A stretch of 64,000 nt of DNA from Pseudolabrys taiwanensis (GCF_003367395.1 NZ_CP031417.1:434001-498000), one strand, 5' to 3'; positions 15,001 to 21,462 are shown, counted from the first letter of the stretch. Numbers and translations: made by a program. The notes: generated by a model from the sequence alone, not told the origin.

Positions 15001-18000
15001 GCACGCTGACCGTCGGGACCGCGACCGGCCGCGGCACGCTGCAGCTCCTGGCTGCGGACAGCGTCAGCTTCGGCAGCCTCACCAGCCTTGCTCTCGCGGG
15101 CGATCCCGCCGACGTCATCGTGACGACCGCTACGGGCGCGATCCTGGGCGGTTCGATCACGGCCGCAGGCGGCGTCACCCTGACGGCCGGTGCGACCCTG
15201 GCGGCTGACTCGCCGCTTGTCGGCAACGCGAAGATCACCGGCACCGGGACGATCACGTCGTCGACGCTGATCGCCCTCAACGGGCGTGGCGACATCGATT
15301 GGGAAACGCTCAACGCCGCGACCACCATCGACGTGGCGTCCACTGACGGCGGCGCAAGGGTCGGCACGGCGACCACGGTTGGCACGATCACGATGCAGGG
15401 CAAGCAGGACGTCGCCTTCGATCAACTGACCAACACGGCCGCGCCCGGCCAGGGCGACGTGACCCTGACGTCCTATAGCGGCTCGATCGTCGGCGGATCG
15501 ATCACCTCCAACGGTTCCGTCTCGCTGATCGCTGAAGGCTCGATCACCGCGACCGGCGCGGCCGGAGACGGCGGTGAGCTGAACTGGTCCGTGCTCCGCG
15601 CCGGCGGCAGCATGTTCGTGCGCTCGCTCGGCGCCGCCGTCACCGTCGACGTCGTCGAAAGCGGCGGCAGCCTGACGCTGTGGGCCAAGTACGACGTCAC
15701 CTTTAGGCAGGTGAAGACGACCGGCACCAACAGCGACATCGTTCTGCGGTCGGATGAGGGAGCGATCATCGCGCTCGGAACCGGCCTGGTGAACGTGGAC
15801 GCCAGCGGCTCGGTGACGATGAATGCCGCAACGACCATCACCGGCGCCGAAGTCAGGGCGGGCGGCTCGGTCGAGATGACCGCCGCCAACGGTCAAATCC
15901 GCTGGAATGCCGTCACGGCCGGGACGACCGTGGACGTGCGCTCGTCCGCAAACGCCGTCGACATCGCGACGATCACGAGCGGCGGGGCGCAGACCCTTTG
16001 GGCCAAGAACGATGTCACATTCACGCAGCTGACCGCCACGGACGGCGGTGCCGACATCACGTCGGACACGGGTGCGATCGTGGGCGGCACGGTCAGTCTG
16101 GCCGGCGCCACGCGCATGGCCGCCAAGACGACGATCTCGGGCACCACCGCCACATCCACCGCCGGCGCCATGGAAATGATCGCCGAGGAGATGATCACCT
16201 GGAACGCCGTGGAAGCGACGGGCGGCAGCCTGACCATCACCTCGACCCGCGAGACGATCGATATCCCGAGCCTGACCAGCGGCGGCAAGATGACGATCGA
16301 TGTCGCCCAGGACATGGCGATCACCGAGATTACGACCACGGGCATCACCAATGATGCCGGCGACGTCGAGGTAACGTCGCATACCGGGCGGATCACCGGC
16401 GGCACCATTGCCGCGAACGGCGGCGTGACGCTCACCGCGCCGGTATCGATCACCGGCGTATCGGCCACGGGTGCAACTGGCGCTATCGCCATGAACACCA
16501 GTGGTCTCATCGACTGGACGACGCTCAGCGCCGGCACCACCATCGGCCTGCGCTCGACGGCGGACGCGGTGAACATCGGGACGGCAACTTCGGGCGGCAC
16601 GCAGTCCATCCGCGCGGCGCAGGATGTGACCTTCACGACTCTCACCACAACGGGCATCACGGGCGACGACGGCGATATCGGCGTCACGTCGGACACCGGC
16701 GCCATCGCCGGGACGACCGTCGCGGCCAATGGTTCGGCGCGGCTGGCGGCCGCGGCCAGCAGCACCGGCACGGCGATAACCGCGACGCGCGGGCTCATAA
16801 ATCTGACCGCGGGCGGGCTCGTCGACTGGACGACCTTGAGCGCGGGCACCACCACCAACGTGCTGTCGTCGAACGACGCCGTGCATCTCGGCACGGCGAC
16901 GAGCGGCGGCACACTGTCGATCCTCGCCGCGCGGGATGTGACATTCGATGAACTGACGACCACGGGCTTGCCCCACGATGTGGGCGACGTGAGCGTGACG
17001 TCCAACCTCGGTGCCGTTCAGGGGACGACTGTAGCCGCGAACGGCTCGGCGACGGTGATCGCGGCGCTGACCAACAAGGGTACGGACATCACCGCCACCA
17101 ATGGTTCGGTGAGCCTGGTGGCCGGTGGTCTCATCGACTGGTCGTCGCTGAGCGCCGGCACCAGCATCGATGTGCGTTCGAGCGGCGATGCTGTGAATTT
17201 CAGCACCGCAACGAGCGGCGGAACGCAGACCATCCGCGCGGCGCGCAATGTCACCTTCGATCAGATCACGACGAGCGGCATTACGGGCGACGTCGGCGAC
17301 GTGTCGGTCACCGCCGACGCCGGCTTCATCCAGGGCACGACCGTTGCCGCGAACGGTTCCGCCACGCTGAACGCGGCGACGACGAACAAAGGTAGGACGC
17401 TGACGGCCAGCACTGGCTCAATCAACCTGTCCGGCGCGGGCCTGATCGACTGGGCCACGCTGAATGCGGGCACCGCGATCAATGTCCGATCGGCCACGGA
17501 CTCCGTGAATCTCGGCACCGCCACCAGCGGCGGCACGCAGACCATCCGCGCTGCCCGGAACGTCACATTCGGTCAACTCGCGGCCAACGGCATCACCGGC
17601 GATGTCGGCAGCATCTTTGTCACAGCGGACGCGGGTGCAATCCACGGCACGACCCTGACGGCGCACGGCTCCGCTACCGTGACGGCCGCGACAGACAATA
17701 TCGGCGATGCGCTGACGGCGGCGACCGGCGATGCCATCTTGCGCGCCGGCGGCCTTCTCCAATGGAACACGGTCGGGGCGGCGAAGACTGTCGTCGCGGA
17801 ATCGGCCGGCAGCTCCATTCAGCTCGGTACAGTGGCGAGTGGCGGCAGCCAGTCGCTGCGCGCGTGGACCGATATCGTCTTCAACCGGCTGACGACGGCC
17901 GGTACCGCGGCGGATCTCGGCGACGTCACGCTCCAAGCCGTCAATGGCCAGGTGCGGGGTGCCGAACTCCTGGCTAACGGCAATGTTGACATTGCCGCGA

Positions 18001-18821
18001 GCACGCATGTTGCGCTCGGCACGGTGCAAGGCAACGCGGCCTCCCTGCGTACGCCCCAGGACATCACGGTGGCGCAACTGAATGTCTATCGCTCGATCAC
18101 CTTGCAGGCGGACACGATGAATGTCGTCGCCAAGCAGTTACCGTCACTGCCGCCCGTACCGCTGTATGTGACCGTCTCGGGTTTCAACGGCGGTGTCGCA
18201 ACTTTCGCGAACCTCAACATCGATCCGCCGCAGGTGATCGTCGACCAGTACCATGTCGTCGACTCGGTTCTCGTCGTCGACTCGCCAAACCTGACGATCT
18301 TGGACGGCTACGTGCCGGGTCAGCTCGCGCTCACGACCCCGGCCGGCGATATCCTGCTCAATAACCGAACGCCGGCGCCGACGGGCGGCGTCAATCTCCA
18401 GCTCTACCAGGCGGACGGCGTGTTCTCGATGCAGCAGATCGGCAATGCGAATTACAGCAACACCTACGTCGTCTGGTACGACACGGTGGTCGCGTCGCAC
18501 ATCACGCGCAACGTCACCGACACAACGGGTGGCACGAGTTTCGTGCGCGACTCCCTGCAGGACATGCGCAACAACGGCGCCTTCGATCCGCTCTATACGG
18601 AAAAGAGCGGTCTCGCGACCCTCTATCTGCTGGGCCCGCAAGGGCTCGGCTTGCGAGACCGCATCGTGGTGCCGGTCGAAGTGCTGGGCGATGGGCCGGC
18701 CGTTAACCTAGACGGCATGTTCGAAAGAAAAAGGCCGGCGTCCAAGCGGAATCGCGCGAACTCGCGTAGTACAGAACTGGGGAAGAGCAGTGGCGTTCGT
18801 GTCGCCAGCGGCTCTCGGTAG
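1..18821 (+). CDS. Giant two-partner secretion adhesin (TpsA, filamentous haemagglutinin/LktA-like), 5' truncated
   Basis: Very large surface or secreted beta-helical adhesin, predicted to cross the outer membrane through the TpsB pore encoded next. The frame is open from base 3, so the start codon, signal peptide and front of the TPS domain lie outside the window; 6,272 codons are visible. Counting from base 3, residues 1-130 are the end of the TPS/haemagglutination domain (NAFNSFSQFQIG, GGNIYFAAPGGFVVG), followed by a GQAGYLLIDP motif at 939-968. Bases about 1,500-9,300 encode many 70-80-residue Gly/Ala/Thr modules of the type AVAVNxxxxxTxAxI. Bases 9,700-12,700 are aromatic-rich, 12,790-13,180 are helical, and 15,300-18,000 carry tandem 104-residue repeats. 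The C-terminus is short and basic, with no autotransporter barrel or sortase motif. The class assignment is firm; binding target and processing are unknown. Confidence 0.9.
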   Translation, partial: TVTTNTISGPNAFNSFSQFQIGRGATGNLILPNGTNNLINLLNSNDPAVINGVLNGYKNGQIGGNIYFAAPGGFVVGSSGTVNVGSLNVTTPTREFVDGVINHAGQINQGAVDNLLAGTVPLSPDGNIRIRGRVNAIDAVRLTGQNVVVGTRDAINRDHAAKFASTVNSKGLQSASRIVVRNGSIQIVAGTDAHINGRLTARKGSVSVNAGRDATFGNKANVSVASKNGNGGSIAVNAGRDIKVAGYGVLSAKSTNGNAGTIRLIAGRNLDVTPGATFDASSAQGDGGLVELSAMGHVNLPAGIKVKVGAPNGQAGYLLIDPMEMTIVADAVGGTNGYTSTEVQGWVDSVDAGGTLILCAGSGGGNCNGTFTLAAGGVIDARRTAGGVVNVSIAANEIDIYGTIDTRSYTGARVDDLLSSAGRLSTGNSMSVALNAPTIVIGSTGKILADVNNATGTNATSYTAGDITMTATARDIQAQAPSSATTSISIGGRLTGKAVTAIANSEASTVFLNSGVGMAQFVAGAFGGILTGLAGGYVKSEASAKVTVEGTANITATGAVTLQAIGSETAQDPAINFSLAALQNAVAASVVVGVVNADIAAQIKSGARISSGDLIVLASNDADLSVKSLIFTSTTAYDGTFAYSTGTVNTRATIDPGVIIDKVGNVTVAAQNTNSFSTSATSFSAGVGRAAVAVAISDVTNNAVANLGASLPSAAGAGNVTVYSGSNTTANSVGASSTVGTNFLVDGVFSALGTLSTSVASLFAPGGPFDQTQLFTTTATQGTTATMRAGITLALNFADLSSSASIAALAPDAGGHMVASGVAPTVVASGDVAVISSLTDAGLRGNAETSITAGGLTNANPQTGSAVSMAVNVVQVTQSSNAFIGSGVSISGSHIGVSADASTPITITWLDFDSFSAFTSHISGNFGVVSNILTSYANATSDSTTTGIAGAVNYFEVTINTTAWVGSGATLTQTGTSSCVGVSGTCWTTTLPASLDGAPSPINWTSDIQVAAATTTESINVGGNFSWLKLFGTNSTSTEGSAVGGSANVNIFNTSTVAGIGAGASVTTIGKLAVTATTSDLIYAVAPTSGKGSGLGLNGIASVLEIDNTTSASISNLARISADSVAVNAEQHISSFDVAGGVGSSTATGVGLVVALVSTSLDTKAFIGDNSNELAATGATADDSHATPTVTAGISAFDLSVTALNVGRLTTVSVAAQSANNIPDPAATPPFLKTAPDGPGYLAAAAAFFTDVGIGLLLKVTTVYNNLTNDVSGPVNGGNVVAGAGSASVDLTSVSTAAWIAGATIGYTPGGNNHVTVQALNNTIIDTASGSAALAKAAPGSNYAVALAGAVAVTVSNDMTTARIWQSNISAYETTVQALAGGESTTIGLAVAVTGGTANSSLQTAASVSIAQITSGVQANIDSSTIMSAVGYSAGNIGIYADRKVNIGIGAGSLYGGFTATPDPNSTNAGVGVAMTYAEIGDPSNGAAVSAVLSNSKVDRTNTLNIQAIDQSRIASGAATVGGGANSSGFAGSVVVNDINPTILAEITAIAADSSRATVTGGITVSGDIIVNSSGGSIAALDALIANAALSANGGLAVASDSNVDFTGGAVSPSSATGAAIIAVAGHVQLGKSNVGVSIVVNRIGTRHLALIDRATVTSTGGVVSVSAVDDAEIIGIAIGVGAATGSIAGNGSVAYNAINNAVVAQIGHGIDEDDAEGAATAVVDAAAVSVKAQDSATIRGAAGAISLNFGGGNAVGLSAAIDQIGTFVSAGIVGATVTADNTLGNSTLIGGNLQAGTVLVSGSSTATITTVSIGAAMSVGNPAPQASPQANLSSLVSALRPATPSALTGFGGGGITPPTPPQPPAASSTPSNGLAGAGSLALSTESTTVYSTIDQGGNNRGASVTANNNVLVLASNTDSIDVYAGAGSIAIDSGKGVGVSVVVNTINGTTSAGIANATVDARASGTAATIDSGVLADDIDPSAVVTPGQSPSLANGTTTVKGVAVIGTSQQKATTVALVFAASTSGLAISANAVTNLMGGTTEAQITSSSINTNLSAGQVSAVQVTASSASFANILDLGMSDSASGLAGTAALVINTMDRTTTANIDSTNIGSSSVAAGAVGVLANAFQGSAAEVVGASGSGSSAAVTGTALTNLFQSETTATLDHGTVYASRLDVIANGANGFFGAVGAGSLASSAAIGATVLVAMMENTVTARVGDHDASTAATTLNLGGPLNVLASNDTDINSYTVAGAVGGSAGIATQFSGLFIANNVNAELDNTSTTITTPTNGGVTVSAIETDSLAPVVGALSGGGSVGIGAAVNLVMLKSSTAALVAGGSISATGAAVTVSALSTRDVNPVTVVLSLAGSVGIAGTVGVVIVGSGASTEQMSVLNSGADDNDANSGTLGNAGAATGTDLLGTLAGGVDGISAQILSSNVTAGAIGVGATARTAVRNISGAAALGTGVTGQGAAVAITEVDQQVTAKTNGGTLTAPTIAVTASAGDHGSGHTAESIGASGAGGYYLGVGAAVGKSRVDNTVIAELGSRTDGGATGSTSGSLAVSASDTSTLAASGYGLGVGLAAVGLSLAFTEKASAITADIAASTTVTNFDGVMVIANAAGGLNSYTLAGAGGSISGAGATSTANDAETVIAKIGAGSSITADDAGVLVSATATPNVSTSAIGVAVGNISIGASVAESTVTTHVTASVDDNATIAGGPLTIAAAALVPTSGHSANAFAVGSGGGMMLGLQASYAQAANSSYVTAYGGKNLHLPTANVTIAAENDTNQLAAATGVSAAYYAAGATVAETSSFTRTNAYLDTGAVMTDSSNHGVLAITATGSDSNTANATAGSGGFVAGAAAIASTSADNTTVAELRGDANATARDTLYFGGLGINAQHSATYAANGDAYQASAVGASGGSATNDVLSNVTANVGPNLEVNSAGGNMNVISADSVNQTSGGSRAGSGGILAGAATLSQATVTQNVTSNIGSNTILSLNDDPSTSTALINIEAYNFLDTTDTVNMTVGSIFAGGGAYSNMNATATNAVNIADNAHLFSAGNIAIGTAAVMTARNNANGSFYGLVSGGSVTTDSVLNAYQTVTVGRAVIEGWGLINIYAGQSGDGSYTTAIKANGTTTVYNNTVSSIISDTVPHWGAATANSYTTLTLGTGSQVLGANNVSLGATSGQTAANGQGSLYSPFLEIFSSVARDNRGRTPITSGDVILNGLVAAGIHNQQIITIDYDGNVSYSSGGSPCDLATVNCDISLVQVSGTNQFNPIMSWNNQTIQYAVLAGFNPKQDVINQIANLSGLTAAQVSAAVAANQNITAQNDDADGTKQRQIDTYIQQLPYMTDQNGSAYAFSNILASAGNVSILASRITGNIVNGVTPSVVARDSALISIDNQGTNFLFTSALTISGVTGGRINFLGAAQDRDIQADATHGVTLTRDLANLSPTITLASSWSAMNDNRQPVDRAGHVLVTTPDIYLGGLVTNVNGVLSVTNALGNVLITRDIRAGTVVMNVPEGLIGGNLGANSVYNSNFDVASQWSGVEYRPTDVLTAVYAAATYLGIYGAGDGAIAIGGQWDKHPYYWYGNNVGDHNPTQENVYVNCARTGCDPSTVFTARMLAAYYDSQSLYSWIFLPVGEGVTPSAGGTAASWVRNQYNGQAYSGDSGPFNYATGGNFFQVIQIQNQVVNGVQADAANNTSTSTIRAGKALILSAAAININGTIEVGQSSNYSVNIGDQAKALIQDIKDHADRLAAAQRDAAAGRYVDLTDYVTTVNGSDVKVTASYNALTDQIVLSPVVQGTGGYVYLNGKILSTSTSGQSQGNIVVHGGAGTVTVNNTTDTALVTNVINTGVSAASVVEIVDRAKNQTTWYVYNAGAPANQQVTTYTTNSVSASSYANLTGTTSANANLWYQPADQLYQWTDTASLSRASTSDMTVFGWNFDNIASANSSVYPYVRSAPQVVYGTQSSNFQETVSATGSYTQYVTGTGDRCCGTDFRGDWYRERFEHLTLTMTNSVKANYAIGVSFTGGGTSNISINSNATVVINDSINNLQGATTINTTGANSAIVAGASAFVSGTSVALNGEGGVGSSTNPIPIATFGGTFSATSIDRDIAVTATGGLNVVQVKANPRNGGSSQGNVYIAATGDITSVSPYNPASPIIVGKSIEIDSSGGAIGARSGVDSQGHAILTDINPIVIQAQATLLSNGTYDGGLLNSFSENGTYIIQSSGDLRIGEVSSHGAVLLAAWGADGRTASILNGTKSDGMTAEQNAYLQSVWQNLNLQGDGSGVPASVTAYQQMINAAYNEYWQLQNIINTDGSISALGAQMIATQLAAKLNKTVAEITTDQIQAEVTLRLAKDKYLLGITAAEVAANLHIDVSQVTAAQVAAALPLSSDGTRMTLDQLFGTTSGTTSQFQWAVATTQLTDALTPTGYNSSFRYTLPTTSALYASLATGSQWSLDQLTYTVSPGANPENGIPAPALDASQPNVSGRQVMLYARNGNIGSLATPATFTFRSDDASNLTDAQKTLLASAGPGQLTVTTTDVPGTNGQVKQYTVSIAQQSLLVVDPLGPVSANAQSQVYLGSASDLKLGGIPLSAYGPVTQAYSAGVYTAQPGEVVLHAVGSILGGVASQVAISGNVARLTLIADHGSIGQVGDPTNNPNALWLALSNPNGMVDQADAAKGIYLRQTTGDLILGNINAGSGTDGVLQLSATGDIYAESQFTDRSAVHIVATTFDVRAGGDIGFNGTSFQPLQVKISGAITGSAGGKISLLSPTSSMTIGVLSALGALTLDTDVGNITINGNVGAGGLLTLIANGGITIAAGTADAPTTVSSGANGVTIISATLSMGSYTDINAAGLISVTTTGDAIVGRLTSSLAFVGTGGDAIVVTAGGVTDANIFSNGDGRANFVATGAGARLSLTGSNSIGTASQRVTVSAQALAATAANGSIYLVASPGMHATLLSAVKGTVDLTGAGSYTLDSVLASTDADATGHFIAQTTGPGTLTVGTATGRGTLQLLAADSVSFGSLTSLALAGDPADVIVTTATGAILGGSITAAGGVTLTAGATLAADSPLVGNAKITGTGTITSSTLIALNGRGDIDWETLNAATTIDVASTDGGARVGTATTVGTITMQGKQDVAFDQLTNTAAPGQGDVTLTSYSGSIVGGSITSNGSVSLIAEGSITATGAAGDGGELNWSVLRAGGSMFVRSLGAAVTVDVVESGGSLTLWAKYDVTFRQVKTTGTNSDIVLRSDEGAIIALGTGLVNVDASGSVTMNAATTITGAEVRAGGSVEMTAANGQIRWNAVTAGTTVDVRSSANAVDIATITSGGAQTLWAKNDVTFTQLTATDGGADITSDTGAIVGGTVSLAGATRMAAKTTISGTTATSTAGAMEMIAEEMITWNAVEATGGSLTITSTRETIDIPSLTSGGKMTIDVAQDMAITEITTTGITNDAGDVEVTSHTGRITGGTIAANGGVTLTAPVSITGVSATGATGAIAMNTSGLIDWTTLSAGTTIGLRSTADAVNIGTATSGGTQSIRAAQDVTFTTLTTTGITGDDGDIGVTSDTGAIAGTTVAANGSARLAAAASSTGTAITATRGLINLTAGGLVDWTTLSAGTTTNVLSSNDAVHLGTATSGGTLSILAARDVTFDELTTTGLPHDVGDVSVTSNLGAVQGTTVAANGSATVIAALTNKGTDITATNGSVSLVAGGLIDWSSLSAGTSIDVRSSGDAVNFSTATSGGTQTIRAARNVTFDQITTSGITGDVGDVSVTADAGFIQGTTVAANGSATLNAATTNKGRTLTASTGSINLSGAGLIDWATLNAGTAINVRSATDSVNLGTATSGGTQTIRAARNVTFGQLAANGITGDVGSIFVTADAGAIHGTTLTAHGSATVTAATDNIGDALTAATGDAILRAGGLLQWNTVGAAKTVVAESAGSSIQLGTVASGGSQSLRAWTDIVFNRLTTAGTAADLGDVTLQAVNGQVRGAELLANGNVDIAASTHVALGTVQGNAASLRTPQDITVAQLNVYRSITLQADTMNVVAKQLPSLPPVPLYVTVSGFNGGVATFANLNIDPPQVIVDQYHVVDSVLVVDSPNLTILDGYVPGQLALTTPAGDILLNNRTPAPTGGVNLQLYQADGVFSMQQIGNANYSNTYVVWYDTVVASHITRNVTDTTGGTSFVRDSLQDMRNNGAFDPLYTEKSGLATLYLLGPQGLGLRDRIVVPVEVLGDGPAVNLDGMFERKRPASKRNRANSRSTELGKSSGVRVASGSR
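12790..13185 (+). other. Helix-rich insert inside the adhesin
   Basis: Within an otherwise beta-strand and Gly/Thr-rich protein, this stretch is rich in Ala, Gln, Leu and Lys and reads as amphipathic helix (AYLQSVWQNLNL, NAAYNEYWQLQNI, AAKLNKTVAEITTDQIQAEV). The motif TAA(Q/E)VxAA occurs here twice (about 13,097 and 13,143) and once at about 9,916. It may be a helical extension or coiled-coil spacer; this is inference from composition only. Confidence 0.5.
15297..18005 (+). repeat. Tandem ~312-bp (104-aa) repeats in the adhesin C-terminal region
   Basis: A recurring block runs I-D/N-W-x-T/S-L-x-A-G-T-x-I-x-V-R-S, then TATSGGTQTIRAARxVTFDQL, then GDVxVTxxxGxIxGTTxAANGSA. The (G)AxTGG-like anchor codon pair falls at 15297, 15582, 15900, 16197, 16512, 16824, 17136, 17448 and 17760. 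The last five anchors are exactly 312 bp apart, while earlier units vary (285, 318, 297, 315). This is consistent with beta-helix repeats in which the 3'-most copies are youngest or are kept uniform by recombination. Confidence 0.85.
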
Positions 18822-18844
18822 ACATGCGATAGCGGCTGGCTTGT

Positions 18845-20515
18845 GTGAAAAAAAATACTAGTCTGACAGGGCGGCTGACCGCGTGCCTGACGATGGTGAC
18901 GACGCTGATGGCGTCATCGCTGGCGCACGCCCAGTTGCTGCCTTCGATCAACCCTGGTGTGATTGAAAGGGACATCGAGCGACAGCGTGAGCGTATCGAA
19001 CAGCAACAGCAGCCGCCGCGCCAGCAAGGACCGGCGGTGGTCGGGCCGCAACGTCCGCCACCGATCGTGATTCCCGGCGGCGGGCCGCGCTTTCTTTTGC
19101 GCCGCGTCGAGTTCGACACATCGAAATTCATCTCGGCCGATGAACTTGCCGCCATTGCTTCGAAATACGTCGGCAAACAAGTCGGCGTTGCCGACCTGCT
19201 GGCGATGGTCGCCGAGATCAATCAGATCTACGCCCAGCGGGGAATCGTCACCGGCATCGCGACGCTGCCGCCGCAGACGGCGACCAGCGGCGTCATCAAG
19301 ATCAAGCTGACCGAGGGGCGACTGCAGAAAACCACGGTCGAAGGAAACCGCCAGACGTCGGCCGATTACATTCTCTGGCAGGTAAAGCCGCCCGCGGGCG
19401 AAGTGCTCGACGTGCCGAAGCTGACGAACGACGTCACGCGGTTCAACCGCACGAACGACGTGCAGATCAGGGCATTACTGCAGCCGGGAACCGATTTCGG
19501 TCTCACCGATCTGCAGTTGGCGGTGACGGAGCCGGCGCGCAACACCCTTCAGATATTCGGCGACAACCAGGGTGTGCAAACGACCGGCCGCAATCAGCTC
19601 GGTTTGTACTACAAGCTGCACGGCATGCTCGGCATCGACGATCGTCTGACGTTCTACGGCGTCAAGTCACAAGGCAACATGAACGGCAATATCGCTTACA
19701 ACGTGCCGTTCAATCCGTGGGGCGGCCGTATCGGCGGCAGCTACACGCAAGGCCGCATCAAGATCATCCAGGGGCCGTTCGAAACGCTCGATGTTACGGG
19801 ACGCTCCAATCAGGCGAGCGTCAACGTCGCGCAGCCGGTTTTTGTCAATCCGAACTGGTTCGTGCAAACGACCGGCGCCTACGCCTACGGCAATTCGGAG
19901 AGCGACTTTGCGAAAGTCACCGTGACGGGCGACCGATACAGCAAGGTGACGGGCGGCCTGTCGATCAACTATGCCGGCGAGGGCTACGGCGTGACGTTCT
20001 CGCCGCTGTACAACGACATCAACTGGCACGACAAGATTCTGGGCGGCGAGCGCAGCTTCAACACGTTGACCGCATCGCTCAACGGCACGGTACGGTTGCC
20101 GGAGCAATTCTATCTGCTCGGGATCGGCAGCGGTCAGTACACCGCGGAGAAGTTGATCCCCGGCGATCAATTGTTCTCCGTCGGCGGGCCGACCAGCGTG
20201 CGCGGCTTTCCGACGAACACCGCCTCCGGCGACAGCGGCTATTACTTCAATGCCGAGCTGCATCGGGACATGTCGGAATTCATCCCGGGTTTCGACGTTT
20301 TCGCGTTCCTCGATAGCGGCGCGGTGTTCTCGACGGCGCCGTCGCGCGTGCAACTCGACTCGTCCGGCATCGGCGCGTCTTGGACGCCGTTTCCGGCGCT
20401 TACCATCGAGGCGAGTGTCGGCGTTCCCTGGCACACTGTGGTGCCCAATCAGAATCGCTACGAGGTCTATGGCCGCATCAGCTTGAGACCGCTGGCGCTG
20501 CTGAATCTGAACTGA
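18845..20515 (+). CDS. TpsB-type outer membrane transporter (ShlB/FhaC/HecB family)
   Basis: Omp85-superfamily pore that exports the adhesin encoded 23 bp upstream. The 556 aa match the usual TpsB length. From the N-terminus: a signal peptide (residues about 1-30, ending SSLAHAQ), a Gln/Arg/Pro-rich linker (about 45-78), a POTRA-2 domain (about 80-160, FLLRRVEFDTSKFIS, YAQRGIVTGIATLP) and a 16-strand ShlB-type barrel. The barrel carries the conserved L6 motif VRGFP near residue 453 and a late FLDSGAVF strand. The start is GTG, chosen because it gives an intact KK-n-region signal peptide. TpsA-TpsB order and tight spacing mean co-transcription. The family call is secure; specificity for this adhesin is inferred from adjacency. 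Confidence 0.93.
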   Translation: MKKNTSLTGRLTACLTMVTTLMASSLAHAQLLPSINPGVIERDIERQRERIEQQQQPPRQQGPAVVGPQRPPPIVIPGGGPRFLLRRVEFDTSKFISADELAAIASKYVGKQVGVADLLAMVAEINQIYAQRGIVTGIATLPPQTATSGVIKIKLTEGRLQKTTVEGNRQTSADYILWQVKPPAGEVLDVPKLTNDVTRFNRTNDVQIRALLQPGTDFGLTDLQLAVTEPARNTLQIFGDNQGVQTTGRNQLGLYYKLHGMLGIDDRLTFYGVKSQGNMNGNIAYNVPFNPWGGRIGGSYTQGRIKIIQGPFETLDVTGRSNQASVNVAQPVFVNPNWFVQTTGAYAYGNSESDFAKVTVTGDRYSKVTGGLSINYAGEGYGVTFSPLYNDINWHDKILGGERSFNTLTASLNGTVRLPEQFYLLGIGSGQYTAEKLIPGDQLFSVGGPTSVRGFPTNTASGDSGYYFNAELHRDMSEFIPGFDVFAFLDSGAVFSTAPSRVQLDSSGIGASWTPFPALTIEASVGVPWHTVVPNQNRYEVYGRISLRPLALLNLN

Positions 20516-20554
20516 ACTTTCCGATCCAACTGAACGAGAGACAGGAGTGTAAAG

Positions 20555-21244
20555 ATGAGTGACATGTTTCGCCGACTGGCAATGTCGGGCGCGATGGCTG
20601 TGGCGATCGTTGCCGCTGCGCAATCGCCGGCGTTGAGCCAGAAGAGAGAAGCGCCTGCGGCGCCGGCTGGGGCGTCGAACGTCGTTGCCGCGCAGCAGGC
20701 CAACGTCGACGGGTTCCGCTCGGCGCGCTTCGGCATGAGCGAGGCCGAGGTGAAGTCGGCCATCATGAAGGATTTCGGCCTCAAGGCCGACGCCATTCGC
20801 GAGCAGGCCAATCCCGGTGAGCGCACCAAGGTGCTGATCGCCAAGGTTCCGGAGCTGTTGCCTGGCGGGGGCGTGGCCGAGGCATCCTACGTGATCGGCT
20901 ATCAGAGCAAGAAGCTCATTCAGGTTTCGATTTCCTGGTCGAAGGGGATAGACGACAAGATGACCCCGGAGCAGCTGTTCTCGAACTCGAGCGTGTTGCG
21001 GTCGCACTTCATGGGCGAGGGCTTCAAGCCCGATACCGTTGCGACCAATATGCCGATCAACGGCGGTCTCCTGATGTTTCGCGGCAGCGATGCCAAGGAC
21101 CGTACGGTGATGATGATCCTTCAGGGTACATTGGCGCCCGGGGAGAACAATCAGCGGGTGCTGACGCCCACGACGCTGCTCCTGTTCTACATCGCCGATG
21201 CCAAGGCGCCGGATGTGTACCGGTTGCCGGCTGGCTCGTTCTAA
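20555..21244 (+). CDS. Secreted protein of unknown function, third gene of the TPS locus
   Basis: 229-residue exported protein. An n-region with Arg precedes a hydrophobic stretch and a cleavage site around PALSQ (residue 29), then an Ala/Pro linker and a soluble domain beginning FRSARFGMSEAEVKSAI. The FGM...(A/V)xxA(I/L) opening resembles several periplasmic proteins of unknown function, but I do not recognise a named family. The domain has no cysteine. A good ribosome site (ACAGGAG) precedes the ATG, and the gene lies only 39 bp after tpsB, so it is probably co-transcribed with the secretion pair. It may be a periplasmic accessory for adhesin export or just a hitchhiker; sequence does not decide. 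Confidence 0.75.
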   Translation: MSDMFRRLAMSGAMAVAIVAAAQSPALSQKREAPAAPAGASNVVAAQQANVDGFRSARFGMSEAEVKSAIMKDFGLKADAIREQANPGERTKVLIAKVPELLPGGGVAEASYVIGYQSKKLIQVSISWSKGIDDKMTPEQLFSNSSVLRSHFMGEGFKPDTVATNMPINGGLLMFRGSDAKDRTVMMILQGTLAPGENNQRVLTPTTLLLFYIADAKAPDVYRLPAGSF

Positions 21245-21462
21245 AATGAGGGGGCGCGCCGGCTACCGGCGTAATGCCTGCTCATGTGAGGCGTGCGCGC
21301 GGGTATTCCCGTGCGTACGCCTCTTTCGTTGGCGGAGCCCGGACGACACTGGCCCGTCACTGCGGGAACGTGATCGGCGGGCTTACAAGGACCCTGCGGG
21401 GCAGGGAACCTGCGGACGGTCAGAGCATTGTGGTGACGGACCACGGCTGTATCAGCGCCGGT

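Noticed and set aside
15297..18005. CRISPR-like or IS-like repeats
   Set aside because: The repeat unit is 312 bp, stays in frame and is translated; there are no short repeat-spacer units, terminal inverted repeats or transposase.
14931..18077. Minus-strand frames over the 104-aa repeat region
   Set aside because: Their apparent internal repeats are the reverse image of the adhesin repeats; no ribosome sites or recognisable motifs.
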